This document shows, piece by piece, positions 6,455 to 13,591 of a stretch of DNA of 13,591 nucleotides; the stretch's first letter is position 1; every line of letters starts with the position of its first letter. Origin of the DNA: JALZDI01 sp035557095 (GTDB lineage Bacteria > Actinomycetota > Actinomycetes > Propionibacteriales > Nocardioidaceae). Location of the stretch: assembly GCA_035557095.1 (NCBI GenBank), contig DATMEB010000276.1, positions 1-13,591 on the forward strand, read 5' to 3'. Position numbers and translations under genes: made by a program. The notes beneath the pieces are model-generated. The model searched no databases. It saw only the letters and a list, made by a program, of their open reading frames with translations, and was not told the DNA's origin.

Positions 6455-6970
6455 TTGACCAGATCAGTCGTCGCCGTCGTCGCAGGTGTGACCGGTGCCC
6501 TCGCGTTCGGCCTGGTCGGGCTCGCGCTGGCCGCGGGGCCCGCGACGTCGTCGGGTACGCCGGCGGTGGTGGTCCGGGCCGACGACGGCGACCTGCTGGC
6601 GTCGGTGCCGGTCGGGCGGCGCGGCTTCGCGCTCAGCTACCGCAACTCGGTCTACGGCACGCGGGCCGAGGACCGTTACACCCTCGCGACCCCCGGCCGG
6701 TTCCGGCTGGTCGAGGTCGCCGCGGACCAGCGGGCGGTGCTCGAGGAGTACTACGCCCTGCCCGGCCCGAGCCGTGCCGCCGCGGGCGACCGGCGTAACT
6801 GGGTCAGCGATCCCGCCCGCCGGATGTTGTTCCGCGAGCTGAACATCGCGGCCACCGACCTCGGCGAGCGCACGCTGCACGTTCCCGGTCACCGGCCGGT
6901 ACCGCTCTGGCGCCTGGTCGGCGACGGCGACCCGATCGTGGTGCTGGACATCGAGGAGAACCCGCAATGA
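6455..6970 (+). CDS. DUF1850 protein associated with TAXI-TRAP transporter
   Basis: A 171-residue DUF1850 protein starting at TTG; the GGAGG at 6439-6443, overlapping the end of the binding-protein gene, can serve it. DUF1850 genes are commonly found between TAXI binding proteins and fused TRAP permeases, and an accessory role in transport is presumed but not known. The N-terminus has a hydrophobic stretch (VVAVVAGVTGALAFGLVGLA) that is a signal or anchor segment, with the rest outside the membrane. The core motif reads FALSYRNSVYGTRAEDRY (58-75). Family members I recall have a His where Asn64 stands here (YxHSV). The gene sits 7 bases after the binding-protein stop and 27 before the permease start, clearly in the same operon. 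Confidence 0.82.
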   Translation: MTRSVVAVVAGVTGALAFGLVGLALAAGPATSSGTPAVVVRADDGDLLASVPVGRRGFALSYRNSVYGTRAEDRYTLATPGRFRLVEVAADQRAVLEEYYALPGPSRAAAGDRRNWVSDPARRMLFRELNIAATDLGERTLHVPGHRPVPLWRLVGDGDPIVVLDIEENPQ

Positions 6971-6997
6971 GGGGCCTGAGTCGCCAGGGGAGTCGCC

Positions 6998-9037
6998 ATG
7001 ACTGAACGGCGCGAACCCCCTGCCGCCGTCGGCTCGTCTCGTCCGCCGCCCGACGAGCCGGAGGCCGCAGACCGGCCGTTCGACGAGGAGGCACTCCTCG
7101 CCGAGTACGAGGCCGAGAAGCCCGCGCGGCAGCTGCGCGGCATCCCGCTGGTGGCCGTGCAGGCGCTGGCAGTCGGGTTGTCGCTGTTCGCGCTGTCGTG
7201 GGTGTTCAAGCCGTTGCCGACACAGGTCTACCTGCCCGCGTTCCTGGGCGTCGGGCTCGCGCTGACGTTCCTGGTCTACCGCGGCTGGGGGCGTTCGATG
7301 AACGACAAGACCGAGGGGCGGCGCGACAACCCGAACGTTCTCGACTGGGCCCTCGCCGCCGTGGCGCTGGTGCCGTTCGGCTACATCGTGTCCGACTGGG
7401 AGGGCTTCTTCCAGCGCGCGGTGATCCCCACTCCGGTCGACCTCGTGATGGGCACGATCGCGATCCTGGCGACGCTGGAGGCGACCCGGCGCACGGTCGG
7501 GCTGCTGGTGCCGATCGTCGTCGGCGTGTTCTTCGCCTACGCCTACCTCGGTCCGTACTTCCCCGACCCGTTCGGCACCAGCTCCTACATCTGGCCGCGA
7601 CTGGTCGGGCACGAGGTGATGGGGACGCAGGGCCTGTTCGGCGTGCCCACGGACGTTGCCGCGACGTACATCATCCTGTTCACAATCTACGGCGCGGTGC
7701 TGTCCGCGTCCGGGGCGACGCGGTTCTTCATCGACCTGTCGTTCTCCGCGTTCGGGCAGTCACCGGCCGGGCCTGGTCGCACGGTCACGCTGGCGGGGTT
7801 CCTGCTCGGCACCGTGTCCGGCTCGGGCGTCGCTACCACCGTCACCCTCGGCGGAGTCGCCTGGCCGCTGTTACGGGGCGCGGGCTACCCGAAGGAGCAC
7901 GGCGGAGGCGTCCTCGCGGCGGCCGGCATCGGTGCGATCCTCTCCCCGCCCACGCTCGGCGCTGCGGCGTTCATCATCGCCGAGCTGCTCGGTGTGTCCT
8001 ACCTGCAGGTCCTGGTCTGGGCGACCGTGCCGACGGTGCTGTACTACCTCGGCATCATCCTCGCGATCGAGATGGACGCCCGGCGCTACCAGACGCACCG
8101 CGTCGACATCGAGCACAAGCCGGTGTGGGGCCTGCTGGGGCGGTTCGGCTACCACTTCAGCTCGCTGTTCGCGATCGTCTTCTTCATGGCGGTGGGCATG
8201 AGCCCGTTCCGTGCGGTCGTCTACGCCACCGCGCTCGCGTTCGTGCTGAGCTTCCTCGACCGGCAGTCGTGGATGACGCCGCGGCGGATCTGGGACGCGC
8301 TGGCCTTCGGTGCCACCGGTGCCCTGTCGGTGATCCCGGTGATGGCCGCGGCCGGGCTGATCGTCGGCGTCATGACGCTGACGGGTCTCGGGCTCAAGCT
8401 GGCCAACATCATCCTGGCGCTCTCCGGCGGGAGCCTGTTGTTCACCGCGATCCTGTCGGCGGTCTCGGTGACGCTGCTCGGGCTCGCCGTGCCGGTGACA
8501 GCGAGCTTCATCATCTCGTGGGTGATCATCGGTCCGGCGCTGCAGGAGGTGGGGGTGCCCGCGTTCGCCGCGGCGATGTTCATCTTCTACTACTCCGTGC
8601 TCAGCGAGGTCTCCCCGCCGACGGCGCTGTCGCCGTTCGCCGCCTCGGCCATCACCGGGGGCAAGCCGGTGAAGACGATGTGGCTGACCTGGCGCTACAC
8701 GCTGCCGGCGTTCCTCGTACCGTTCGTGTTCGTGCTCTCCGACCCCGGACTCGGGCTGCTGCTCGACGGCGGGATCGGCTCCATCCTGCTCGCGCTGGTC
8801 ACCTCGGCGGTCGCCGTCGCAGCGCTCGCGGTCGTGACCGGTGCGTGGCTGCTCGGCCCTGCTGCGTGGCCCGAACGCGCCCTGTTCGCGGTGGGCGCGC
8901 TCGCGCTGCTGGTGATGGAGCCGCTCACCATCGGCGTGGGCCTGGCCTGCGTCGTCGCGGGCCTCGTGGTGCACATGTTCACCCGGCGACGACAGCATCG
9001 GCCGAGGGCCGCGGCGGACCAGGCGGTGCCACGATGA
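6998..9037 (+). CDS. TRAP transporter fused permease (DctQ-DctM type), TAXI system
   Basis: A 679-residue fused TRAP permease combining the small four-helix and large twelve-helix subunits in one chain. The start ATG follows AGGGGAG (6986-6992). An unusual acidic, proline-rich cytoplasmic head of about 45 residues (PPPDEPEAADRPFDEEALL) precedes the first helix. The small-subunit-like helices lie at about residues 50-190. The large-subunit core includes LLGTVSGSGVATTVTLGGVA and GIGAILSPPTLGAAAFIIAE at about residues 268-330, and the C-terminal core has YYSVLSEVSPPTALSPFAAS. It imports the acid bound by the TAXI protein using an ion gradient. Its stop overlaps the next start as ATGA, which ties transport to the LhgO-like oxidase. 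Confidence 0.94.
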   Translation: MTERREPPAAVGSSRPPPDEPEAADRPFDEEALLAEYEAEKPARQLRGIPLVAVQALAVGLSLFALSWVFKPLPTQVYLPAFLGVGLALTFLVYRGWGRSMNDKTEGRRDNPNVLDWALAAVALVPFGYIVSDWEGFFQRAVIPTPVDLVMGTIAILATLEATRRTVGLLVPIVVGVFFAYAYLGPYFPDPFGTSSYIWPRLVGHEVMGTQGLFGVPTDVAATYIILFTIYGAVLSASGATRFFIDLSFSAFGQSPAGPGRTVTLAGFLLGTVSGSGVATTVTLGGVAWPLLRGAGYPKEHGGGVLAAAGIGAILSPPTLGAAAFIIAELLGVSYLQVLVWATVPTVLYYLGIILAIEMDARRYQTHRVDIEHKPVWGLLGRFGYHFSSLFAIVFFMAVGMSPFRAVVYATALAFVLSFLDRQSWMTPRRIWDALAFGATGALSVIPVMAAAGLIVGVMTLTGLGLKLANIILALSGGSLLFTAILSAVSVTLLGLAVPVTASFIISWVIIGPALQEVGVPAFAAAMFIFYYSVLSEVSPPTALSPFAASAITGGKPVKTMWLTWRYTLPAFLVPFVFVLSDPGLGLLLDGGIGSILLALVTSAVAVAALAVVTGAWLLGPAAWPERALFAVGALALLVMEPLTIGVGLACVVAGLVVHMFTRRRQHRPRAAADQAVPR

Positions 9038-10248
9038 GCGGGCCGAGGTTCGCCGTCGTCGGTGGCGGGATCGTCGGCACCGCGGTGGCCCGCCGGCTGT
9101 TCGAGGTGCGGCCCGACGTCGAGGTCACCGTGCTGGAGAAGGAGCCCGCGCTCGCGCAGCACCAGACGAGCCACAACAGCGGTGTGGTGCACGCCGGCCT
9201 CTACTACACGCCCGGTTCGCTCAAGGCGCGGCTGTGCCGGCGCGGCGTGACCCTGCTGCGTGACTACTGCGTCAAGCACGGTCTGGCCTACGACGAGTGC
9301 GGCAAGGTCCTGGTCGCGCTCGACGAGACCGAGGAGATGCGGCTCGCCGAGATCATGCGCCGTGCGGTCGCCAACGAGGTGCCGGGTGTGCGGATCCTCG
9401 CCTCCTCCGCGCTGCAGCGCATCGAACCCCATGTACGCGGGGTCGCGGGCTTGCACTCGCCCGAGACCGCGATCGTGGACTTCGCCGAGGTCACCCGCTC
9501 GCTCGCCGACGACCTCGTGGACGCCGGCGGAGACGTCCGTACGTCCTACGAGGTGGCCGGGCTGCGTCAGCACGGTTCGCAGACCGTGGTCAGCAGCGCG
9601 GACGGCGACGAGGACGCCTACGACTTCGTGGTGGTGTGCGCCGGGCTGCAGGCCGACCGGGTCGCACGGCTCGCCGGCGATGACGCCGACCCGCGCATCG
9701 TGCCGTTCCGCGGTGAGTACTACCTGCTCAAGCCGGACCGCCGGCACCTCGTGCGCGGCCTGGTCTACCCCGTGCCCGACCCGCGCTACCCGTTCCTCGG
9801 AGTGCACCTCACGCGGCGCGTCGACGGCGACGTCATGGTCGGCCCGAACGCGGTGCTCGCGTTGGCGCGCGAGGGGTACGGCTGGCGCCGCATGTCGGCG
9901 CGCGACCTGCGCGACGCGTTCGAGTGGCCGGGGTTCCGCCGCTTCGCCCGGCAGCACTGGCGTACCGGGGCCGCGGAGATGGTCGGTTCGCTGAGCAAGC
10001 GGGCGTTCGTCTCCGCCGCGCGGCGCTACGTGCCCGAGCTCAGCAGCAAGGACGTGGTCGCCGGACCGCGTGGCGTGCGCGCGCAGGCCCTGGGCATGGA
10101 CGGTGCCCTGCTCGACGACTTCCGCATCACCCAGCGGGGCTCGGTGCTCAGCGTCCGCAATGCGCCGTCACCGGCCGCGACCTCGTCGCTGGCGATCGCC
10201 GAGTACGTTGTCGACCTCGCCCTGGAGAGACAGGACACCGCGTCCTGA
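9034..10248 (+). CDS. lhgO: FAD-dependent L-2-hydroxyglutarate oxidase-like protein (LhgO family)
   Basis: A 404-residue DAO-type flavoprotein resembling LhgO/L2HGDH, which oxidises L-2-hydroxyglutarate to 2-oxoglutarate and hands electrons to the membrane quinone pool or to oxygen. The N-terminal Rossmann motif VVGGGIVGTAVARRL (8-22) with Glu35 (VLEKE) binds FAD. The family signature HQTSHNSGVVHAGLYYTPGS (43-62) is intact, and the C-terminal GPRGVRAQALGMDGALLDDF block is typical. Length matches the family (about 400). The start is fixed by ATGA overlap with the TRAP permease stop. The coupling suggests that its substrate is the imported acid or an early product of it (inference). A different L-2-hydroxy acid is possible, so the gene symbol denotes family rather than proven substrate. 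Confidence 0.87.
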   Translation: MSGPRFAVVGGGIVGTAVARRLFEVRPDVEVTVLEKEPALAQHQTSHNSGVVHAGLYYTPGSLKARLCRRGVTLLRDYCVKHGLAYDECGKVLVALDETEEMRLAEIMRRAVANEVPGVRILASSALQRIEPHVRGVAGLHSPETAIVDFAEVTRSLADDLVDAGGDVRTSYEVAGLRQHGSQTVVSSADGDEDAYDFVVVCAGLQADRVARLAGDDADPRIVPFRGEYYLLKPDRRHLVRGLVYPVPDPRYPFLGVHLTRRVDGDVMVGPNAVLALAREGYGWRRMSARDLRDAFEWPGFRRFARQHWRTGAAEMVGSLSKRAFVSAARRYVPELSSKDVVAGPRGVRAQALGMDGALLDDFRITQRGSVLSVRNAPSPAATSSLAIAEYVVDLALERQDTAS

Positions 10249-10295
10249 CACAGGGCGCGCACGCGTCGACGGCGTTCGAACGGAGGAGAGGGTCT

Positions 10296-11069
10296 ATGGA
10301 CACCGGACTGAAGGGCAGGACCGCGCTGGTACCGGGGTCGAGCGCGGGGATCGGCCTCGCGGTCGGCCGCTCGCTGGCCGCGGAGGGCGCCAACGTCGTA
10401 CTCGCCGGAAGGCGCGGCGAGCTGGTGCGTGGGGAGGCCGCCCAGCTCCCGTCGGCGGTCGGGGTCGAGATCGACCTCGCGTCCGACGACGCGCCGTCGG
10501 AGCTGGTCCGGCAGGCCGAGGAGAGCTTCGGCCCGATCGACGTCCTCGTGCTCAACAGCGGAGGACCGCCACCCGGCGGGGCCGCTGAGCTGAGCGACGA
10601 CCAGGTGGTCACGGCCGTGCACCAGCTGCTCGTGCAGCATCAGCGCCTGGTCTCGCTGGTGCTGCCGGGGATGCGCGAGCGCGGCTGGGGCCGCGTGGTC
10701 GCGGTCGGGTCCAGCGGCATGCAGCAGCCGATCGAGCGCCTCGCACTGTCCAACATCGCCCGCGCCGGGCTGGCGGGCTACCTGAAGACGCTCGCGGGTG
10801 AGGTCGCCGCCGACGGGGTAACCGTCAACATGGTGCTGCCCGGACGCATCGACACCGACCGCGTCGGTGTCATCGACTCCAACGCCGCGCAGCGCATGGG
10901 CATCACCCCGGAGGAGGCGCGCGCGCAGTCGGAGTCCACGATCCCGGCCGGGCGCTACGGCAGCCCCGACGAGTTCGCCGCCGTGGTGACGTTCCTGGCC
11001 AGCACCGCCGCGTCGTACGTCACCGGGGAGCAGGTCCGCTGCGACGGCGGCATGGTGCGCGCCTACTGA
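10296..11069 (+). CDS. SDR-family oxidoreductase-like protein lacking the catalytic Tyr and Lys
   Basis: A 257-residue short-chain dehydrogenase/reductase fold protein, annotated in relatives as 3-oxoacyl-ACP-reductase-like. The ATG follows GGAGGAG (10282-10288). The nucleotide motif PGSSAGIGLAVG (13-24) matches GxxxGxG, and LNSGG (86-90) stands in for NNAG. The usual Ser is kept (Ser139 in VGSSG). Counting from it, the positions normally Tyr and Lys of YxxxK are Ser152 and Arg156 (ALSNIARAG). I recall a BKR-like SDR subgroup with this LSNxxR pattern and a following VLPGRIDTDRV, which is also seen here. NAD(P) binding is therefore likely, but ordinary dehydrogenase chemistry is doubtful; it may use other residues or have another role. 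It follows lhgO by 47 bases and precedes the FAH-family gene by 70. Confidence 0.86.
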   Translation: MDTGLKGRTALVPGSSAGIGLAVGRSLAAEGANVVLAGRRGELVRGEAAQLPSAVGVEIDLASDDAPSELVRQAEESFGPIDVLVLNSGGPPPGGAAELSDDQVVTAVHQLLVQHQRLVSLVLPGMRERGWGRVVAVGSSGMQQPIERLALSNIARAGLAGYLKTLAGEVAADGVTVNMVLPGRIDTDRVGVIDSNAAQRMGITPEEARAQSESTIPAGRYGSPDEFAAVVTFLASTAASYVTGEQVRCDGGMVRAY

Positions 11070-11139
11070 CGTCGCCGGTCCCCTGACGGCACTGACAGCC
11101 CGATACGTCGACCAGACACCCACATCGAGAGGGCACCTC

Positions 11140-11991
11140 ATGCAACTCGCCACCGTCGTCCGCGACTCCACCGAGTACGCCGCCGTCGTCGACCCGCGCC
11201 GCGGAGTCGCACGTGTCCGCGACGTCGTCCCGGAGATCGACGGCGACCTGCGCGCCATCCTGGAGTCGGGTGCGCTCGAACGCATCGAGTCCGCCCTTCC
11301 CGACGCTGCATCCTCGGTCTTCGAGGACCCCGCGACGGTGCGGTACGGCGCGCCGTACCGTCACCCGCGGATGATCTGGGGCATCGGGCTCAACTACGTC
11401 GCGCACGCCGCGGACCTCACCGAGAAGGTCCCGGAGGAGCCTGCGTCGTTCATGAAGGCCGACCACACCGTGATCGGGCCGGGCGAGGACATCCCGATCC
11501 CTTCACAGAGCAACCGCACCACCGCCGAGGCGGAGCTGGGGCTGGTCATCGGCCGGCGCTGCCGCAACGTCGAGCCCGACGAGGCACTGTCGTACCTCGC
11601 CGGGTTCTGCCCGGTGCTGGACCAGACCGCGGAGGACATCCTCGAGCCCAATCCACGGTTCCTCACCCGGTCCAAGAACTTCCCGGGGTTCTTCTCGTTC
11701 GGGCCGCGCATCGTGCCCGTCGACGAGGTGCTCGCCGAGGTCGGGTCGGTCGCCGACATCGAGGTGGCCACGGTGATCAACGGCGAGGTGCACCGCAAGA
11801 ACACGGTGTCGAACATGCGCTACGACCCGGCGTACCTCATCAGCTTCCACAGCAAGGTGATGCCGCTCGAGCCCGGCGACATCATCTCGCCGGGGACGCC
11901 GGGCGCGGTGCAGATCCGGCCCGGTGACACCGCCGAGTGCTGGATCCCCGGTGTCGGCAACCTCGCCAACCCCGTCGTCGCCGGACCCTGA
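11140..11991 (+). CDS. Fumarylacetoacetate hydrolase (FAH) family protein
   Basis: A 283-residue enzyme of the FAH fold, whose members hydrolyse or decarboxylate diketo acids or isomerise related enols using a bound Mg2+ or Mn2+. A GAGAGGG ribosome site sits 6 bases before the ATG. The N-terminal about 70 residues form the variable cap. The catalytic domain begins at RMIWGIGLNYVAHA (77-90) with the conserved His89. Metal ligands are Glu130 and Glu132 (AEAELGLVIG) and Asp161 (VLDQTAEDIL), and the active Lys is Lys179 (RSKNF). The block FPGFFSFGP replaces the common FDTFxPxGP, so specificity is probably not that of classical FAH or homoprotocatechuate enzymes. C-terminal VINGEVHRKNTVSNM and GDIISPGTPGAV are typical. 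It is last in the TRAP operon; cleavage of a 2,4-dioxo acid is a reasonable but unproven role. Confidence 0.88.
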   Translation: MQLATVVRDSTEYAAVVDPRRGVARVRDVVPEIDGDLRAILESGALERIESALPDAASSVFEDPATVRYGAPYRHPRMIWGIGLNYVAHAADLTEKVPEEPASFMKADHTVIGPGEDIPIPSQSNRTTAEAELGLVIGRRCRNVEPDEALSYLAGFCPVLDQTAEDILEPNPRFLTRSKNFPGFFSFGPRIVPVDEVLAEVGSVADIEVATVINGEVHRKNTVSNMRYDPAYLISFHSKVMPLEPGDIISPGTPGAVQIRPGDTAECWIPGVGNLANPVVAGP

Positions 11992-11997
11992 CGGAGT

Positions 11998-12017
11998 TTC
12001 TTCGGGAGGGCGAAGGG
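11998..12017. terminator. Weak hairpin between convergent genes
   Basis: CTTCG (12000-12004) pairs with CGAAG (12011-12015) around a six-base loop; two T-G wobble pairs extend it. It lies exactly between the stop codons of the FAH-family gene and mmsA, where a shared terminator would be expected. The stem is short and there is no T-run beyond TTT, so support is limited. Confidence 0.25.
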
Positions 12018-13520
12018 TCAGGCGTTCTGCGGGAAGCCGAGGTTGATCCCGCCGTGCGCCTGCCGGTCTGCGGGGTCGGGCCAGCGGCTGGTCACGGTCT
12101 TGGTGCGGGTGAAGAAGTGCACGCCCTCGGTGCCGTAGGCGTGTGAGTCGCCGAACAGCGACGCCTTCCAGCCGCCGAAGGAGAAGTACGACACCGGCAC
12201 GGGGATCGGCACGTTGACACCGACCATGCCGACCTCGACCTCGTTCTGGTAGCGCCGCGCGGCCCCGCCGTCGTTGGTGAAGATCGCCGTGCCGTTGCCG
12301 TACGGGTTGGCGTTGACCAGCGCCACCGCGTCGTCGTACGACGACACCCGCAGCACCGACAGCACGGGGCCGAAGATCTCGTCGGTGTAGACCGACATCC
12401 GCGGAGTCACCCGGTCGAACAGGGTCGGCCCGAGCCAGAAGCCCGACTCCTCGCCGTCCACGGCGCCGTCGCGCCCGTCGACCACCAGGTCGGCTCCGTC
12501 GGCGAGACCGGCGTCGAGGTACGACGCGACCTTGTCGCGGTGTGCGCCGGTCACCAGCGGACCCATGTCGCAGCCACGGCGGCCGTCTCCGACCGTCAGC
12601 CCGGTCGTGCGCTCCCGGATCCTGTCCACCAGCTCCTGCGCGATCGGCTCGACCGCGACGACCGCGCTGATCGCCATGCACCGTTCACCGGCGGAGCCGA
12701 ACCCGGCGTTGACCGCGGCGTCCGCGGCCAGGTCGAGATCGGCGTCGGGCAGCACGACCATGTGGTTCTTGGCGCCGCCGAGTGGCTGCACGCGCTTGCC
12801 GTGGCTGCTCGCGGTCTCGTACACGTACCGCGCGATCGGCGTCGAGCCGACGAACGACACCGACGCGACGTCGTCGTGCGTCAGCAGGCCGTCCACCGCG
12901 ACCTTGTCGCCGTGCAGCACGGTGAACACGCCCTCGGGCAGGCCCGCCTCGGCCCACAGCTCCGCCAGCAGCAGCGAGGCCGACGGGTCCTTCTCGCTGG
13001 GCTTGAGTACGACGGTGTTGCCGCAGGCGATCGCGACCGGTGCGAACCACATCGGCACCATGGCCGGGAAGTTGAACGGCGAGATGACCGCCGCGACACC
13101 GACCGGCTGCTGGATCGAGTAGACGTCCAGGCCGGTCGAGGCGTTCTCGGAGAAGCCCCCCTTGAGCAGGTGCGGGATGCCGCACGCGAACTCCACGACC
13201 TCCAGCCCGCGCTGCACCTCACCTAGGGCGTCGGAGAGCACCTTGCCGTGCTCGTCGGTGATGACCTCGGCGATGCGCTCGGCGTTCGCGTTGACGAGCT
13301 CCCGGAGGGCGAACAGCATCTTCGTCCGCGCACTCACCGATGTCTGCGACCAGCCGGGGAACGCGTCCCACGCGGCATCGATCGCGGACTCGACGTCGGT
13401 GGCCTCGGCGAGCAGCACGTCGGCCGCGACCTGGCCGGTGGCCGGGTTGTAGACCGGGGCGGTCCTGGTGGAGCCGGCCGACGTAGCGGTGCCGGAGATC
13501 CAGTGCTGGATCGTGGTCAT
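12018..13520 (-). CDS. mmsA: CoA-acylating methylmalonate-semialdehyde dehydrogenase
   Basis: A 500-residue aldehyde dehydrogenase of the MMSDH type, which turns methylmalonate or malonate semialdehyde into propionyl-CoA or acetyl-CoA with NAD+, CoA and loss of CO2. It serves valine, beta-alanine or inositol breakdown. The ATG at 13520 is chosen because GGGAG lies 9-10 bases upstream and it overlaps an upstream stop (ATGA). A GTG ten codons earlier lacks support. Family marks are ISPFNFPAMVPMWFAP (146-161, Asn150), KPSEKDPS (173-180), the subgroup-specific LGGAKNHMVVLPDADLD (247-263) where ordinary ALDHs have LELGGK with a general-base Glu, and catalytic Cys281 in GSAGERCMAIS. The length is the family norm. 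It converges on the TRAP operon, so it need not belong to that pathway. Confidence 0.94.
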   Translation of the reverse strand: MTTIQHWISGTATSAGSTRTAPVYNPATGQVAADVLLAEATDVESAIDAAWDAFPGWSQTSVSARTKMLFALRELVNANAERIAEVITDEHGKVLSDALGEVQRGLEVVEFACGIPHLLKGGFSENASTGLDVYSIQQPVGVAAVISPFNFPAMVPMWFAPVAIACGNTVVLKPSEKDPSASLLLAELWAEAGLPEGVFTVLHGDKVAVDGLLTHDDVASVSFVGSTPIARYVYETASSHGKRVQPLGGAKNHMVVLPDADLDLAADAAVNAGFGSAGERCMAISAVVAVEPIAQELVDRIRERTTGLTVGDGRRGCDMGPLVTGAHRDKVASYLDAGLADGADLVVDGRDGAVDGEESGFWLGPTLFDRVTPRMSVYTDEIFGPVLSVLRVSSYDDAVALVNANPYGNGTAIFTNDGGAARRYQNEVEVGMVGVNVPIPVPVSYFSFGGWKASLFGDSHAYGTEGVHFFTRTKTVTSRWPDPADRQAHGGINLGFPQNA

Positions 13521-13591
13521 GCTGCCGCTCCCGTCAGGAAGGTGAGGCACAGGCGGACGTCGTTGACCGGACCGTCCCCGTCGGGCTCGCC
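13517..13591 (-). CDS. 3' end of an unidentified gene upstream of mmsA
   Basis: On the minus strand an open frame enters from the right edge and runs 24 codons to a TGA that overlaps the mmsA ATG as ATGA. The peptide is GEPDGDGPVNDVRLCLTFLT followed by GAAA. Nearly all its codons end in G or C, like the real genes here, while the other two frames do not read as well. The four-base overlap is a layout seen twice elsewhere in this window (ehuC/ehuD and TRAP/lhgO). The piece is too short to assign a family. Confidence 0.5.
   Translation of the reverse strand, partial: GEPDGDGPVNDVRLCLTFLTGAAA

Noticed and set aside
6464..7612. Long minus-strand open frame opposite DUF1850 and the TRAP permease
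   Set aside because: It mirrors well-supported genes, and its Arg/Gln/His-rich translation matches no family; it is a typical high-GC antisense artefact. The same applies to 7871-8998, 8695-9957 and 10026-11285 on the minus strand.
7198..9033. Upstream extension of the LhgO frame inside the permease gene
   Set aside because: It is out of frame with the real permease and reads as Arg/Gly-rich noise; the Rossmann motif begins just after the ATG at 9034.
13521..13550. Earlier GTG start for mmsA
   Set aside because: The ten extra residues are not family-like, and the ATG at 13520 has a ribosome site and an ATGA overlap with the preceding frame.
1..13591. CRISPR arrays, tRNA or rRNA genes, insertion sequences, phage or defence genes
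   Set aside because: I saw no spaced repeats, transposase or integrase motifs, or RNA-gene hallmarks; nearly all the DNA is occupied by transport and metabolic genes.

Overview
The window is high-GC DNA, strongly G/C at third codon positions, with frequent GTG/TTG starts, a Tat-type lipoprotein signal and compact operons. This points to a high-GC Actinomycetota chromosome; the genus cannot be named from the sequence. It is a transport and catabolism region. I see no tRNA, rRNA, CRISPR array, insertion sequence or phage gene.

Left part (1-931): the 3' end of a TctA-type tripartite tricarboxylate transporter permease, an 83-residue protein I do not recognise, and a gap holding a long near-perfect inverted repeat (758-814).

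Ectoine-type ABC block (932-5310): ehuB, a Tat lipoprotein binding protein, lies on the + strand. It faces a minus-strand run reading gntR (FCD type), ehuC, ehuD, threonine-synthase-like PLP enzyme. EhuB keeps the ligand-cage residues of the known ectoine binding protein at exact spacing. No ATPase (EhuA) and no ectoine hydrolase or deacetylase is present, so the importer is incomplete here and the PLP enzyme is an unexpected partner.

TRAP/catabolic block (5413-11991): divergent from gntR is a + strand run of TAXI-type binding protein, DUF1850 protein, fused TRAP permease, LhgO-like FAD oxidase (ATGA overlap with the permease), an SDR protein lacking the catalytic Tyr and Lys, and a fumarylacetoacetate-hydrolase-family enzyme. 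I infer that this imports an organic acid, oxidises a 2-hydroxy group on FAD, then carries out a further redox or isomerisation step and C-C cleavage. The gntR/TRAP intergenic region carries back-to-back TGTNACA motifs, a candidate GntR operator that could control both directions.

Right part (12018-13591): a minus-strand CoA-acylating methylmalonate-semialdehyde dehydrogenase (MmsA), apparently translationally coupled to a gene whose last 24 codons enter from the right edge.
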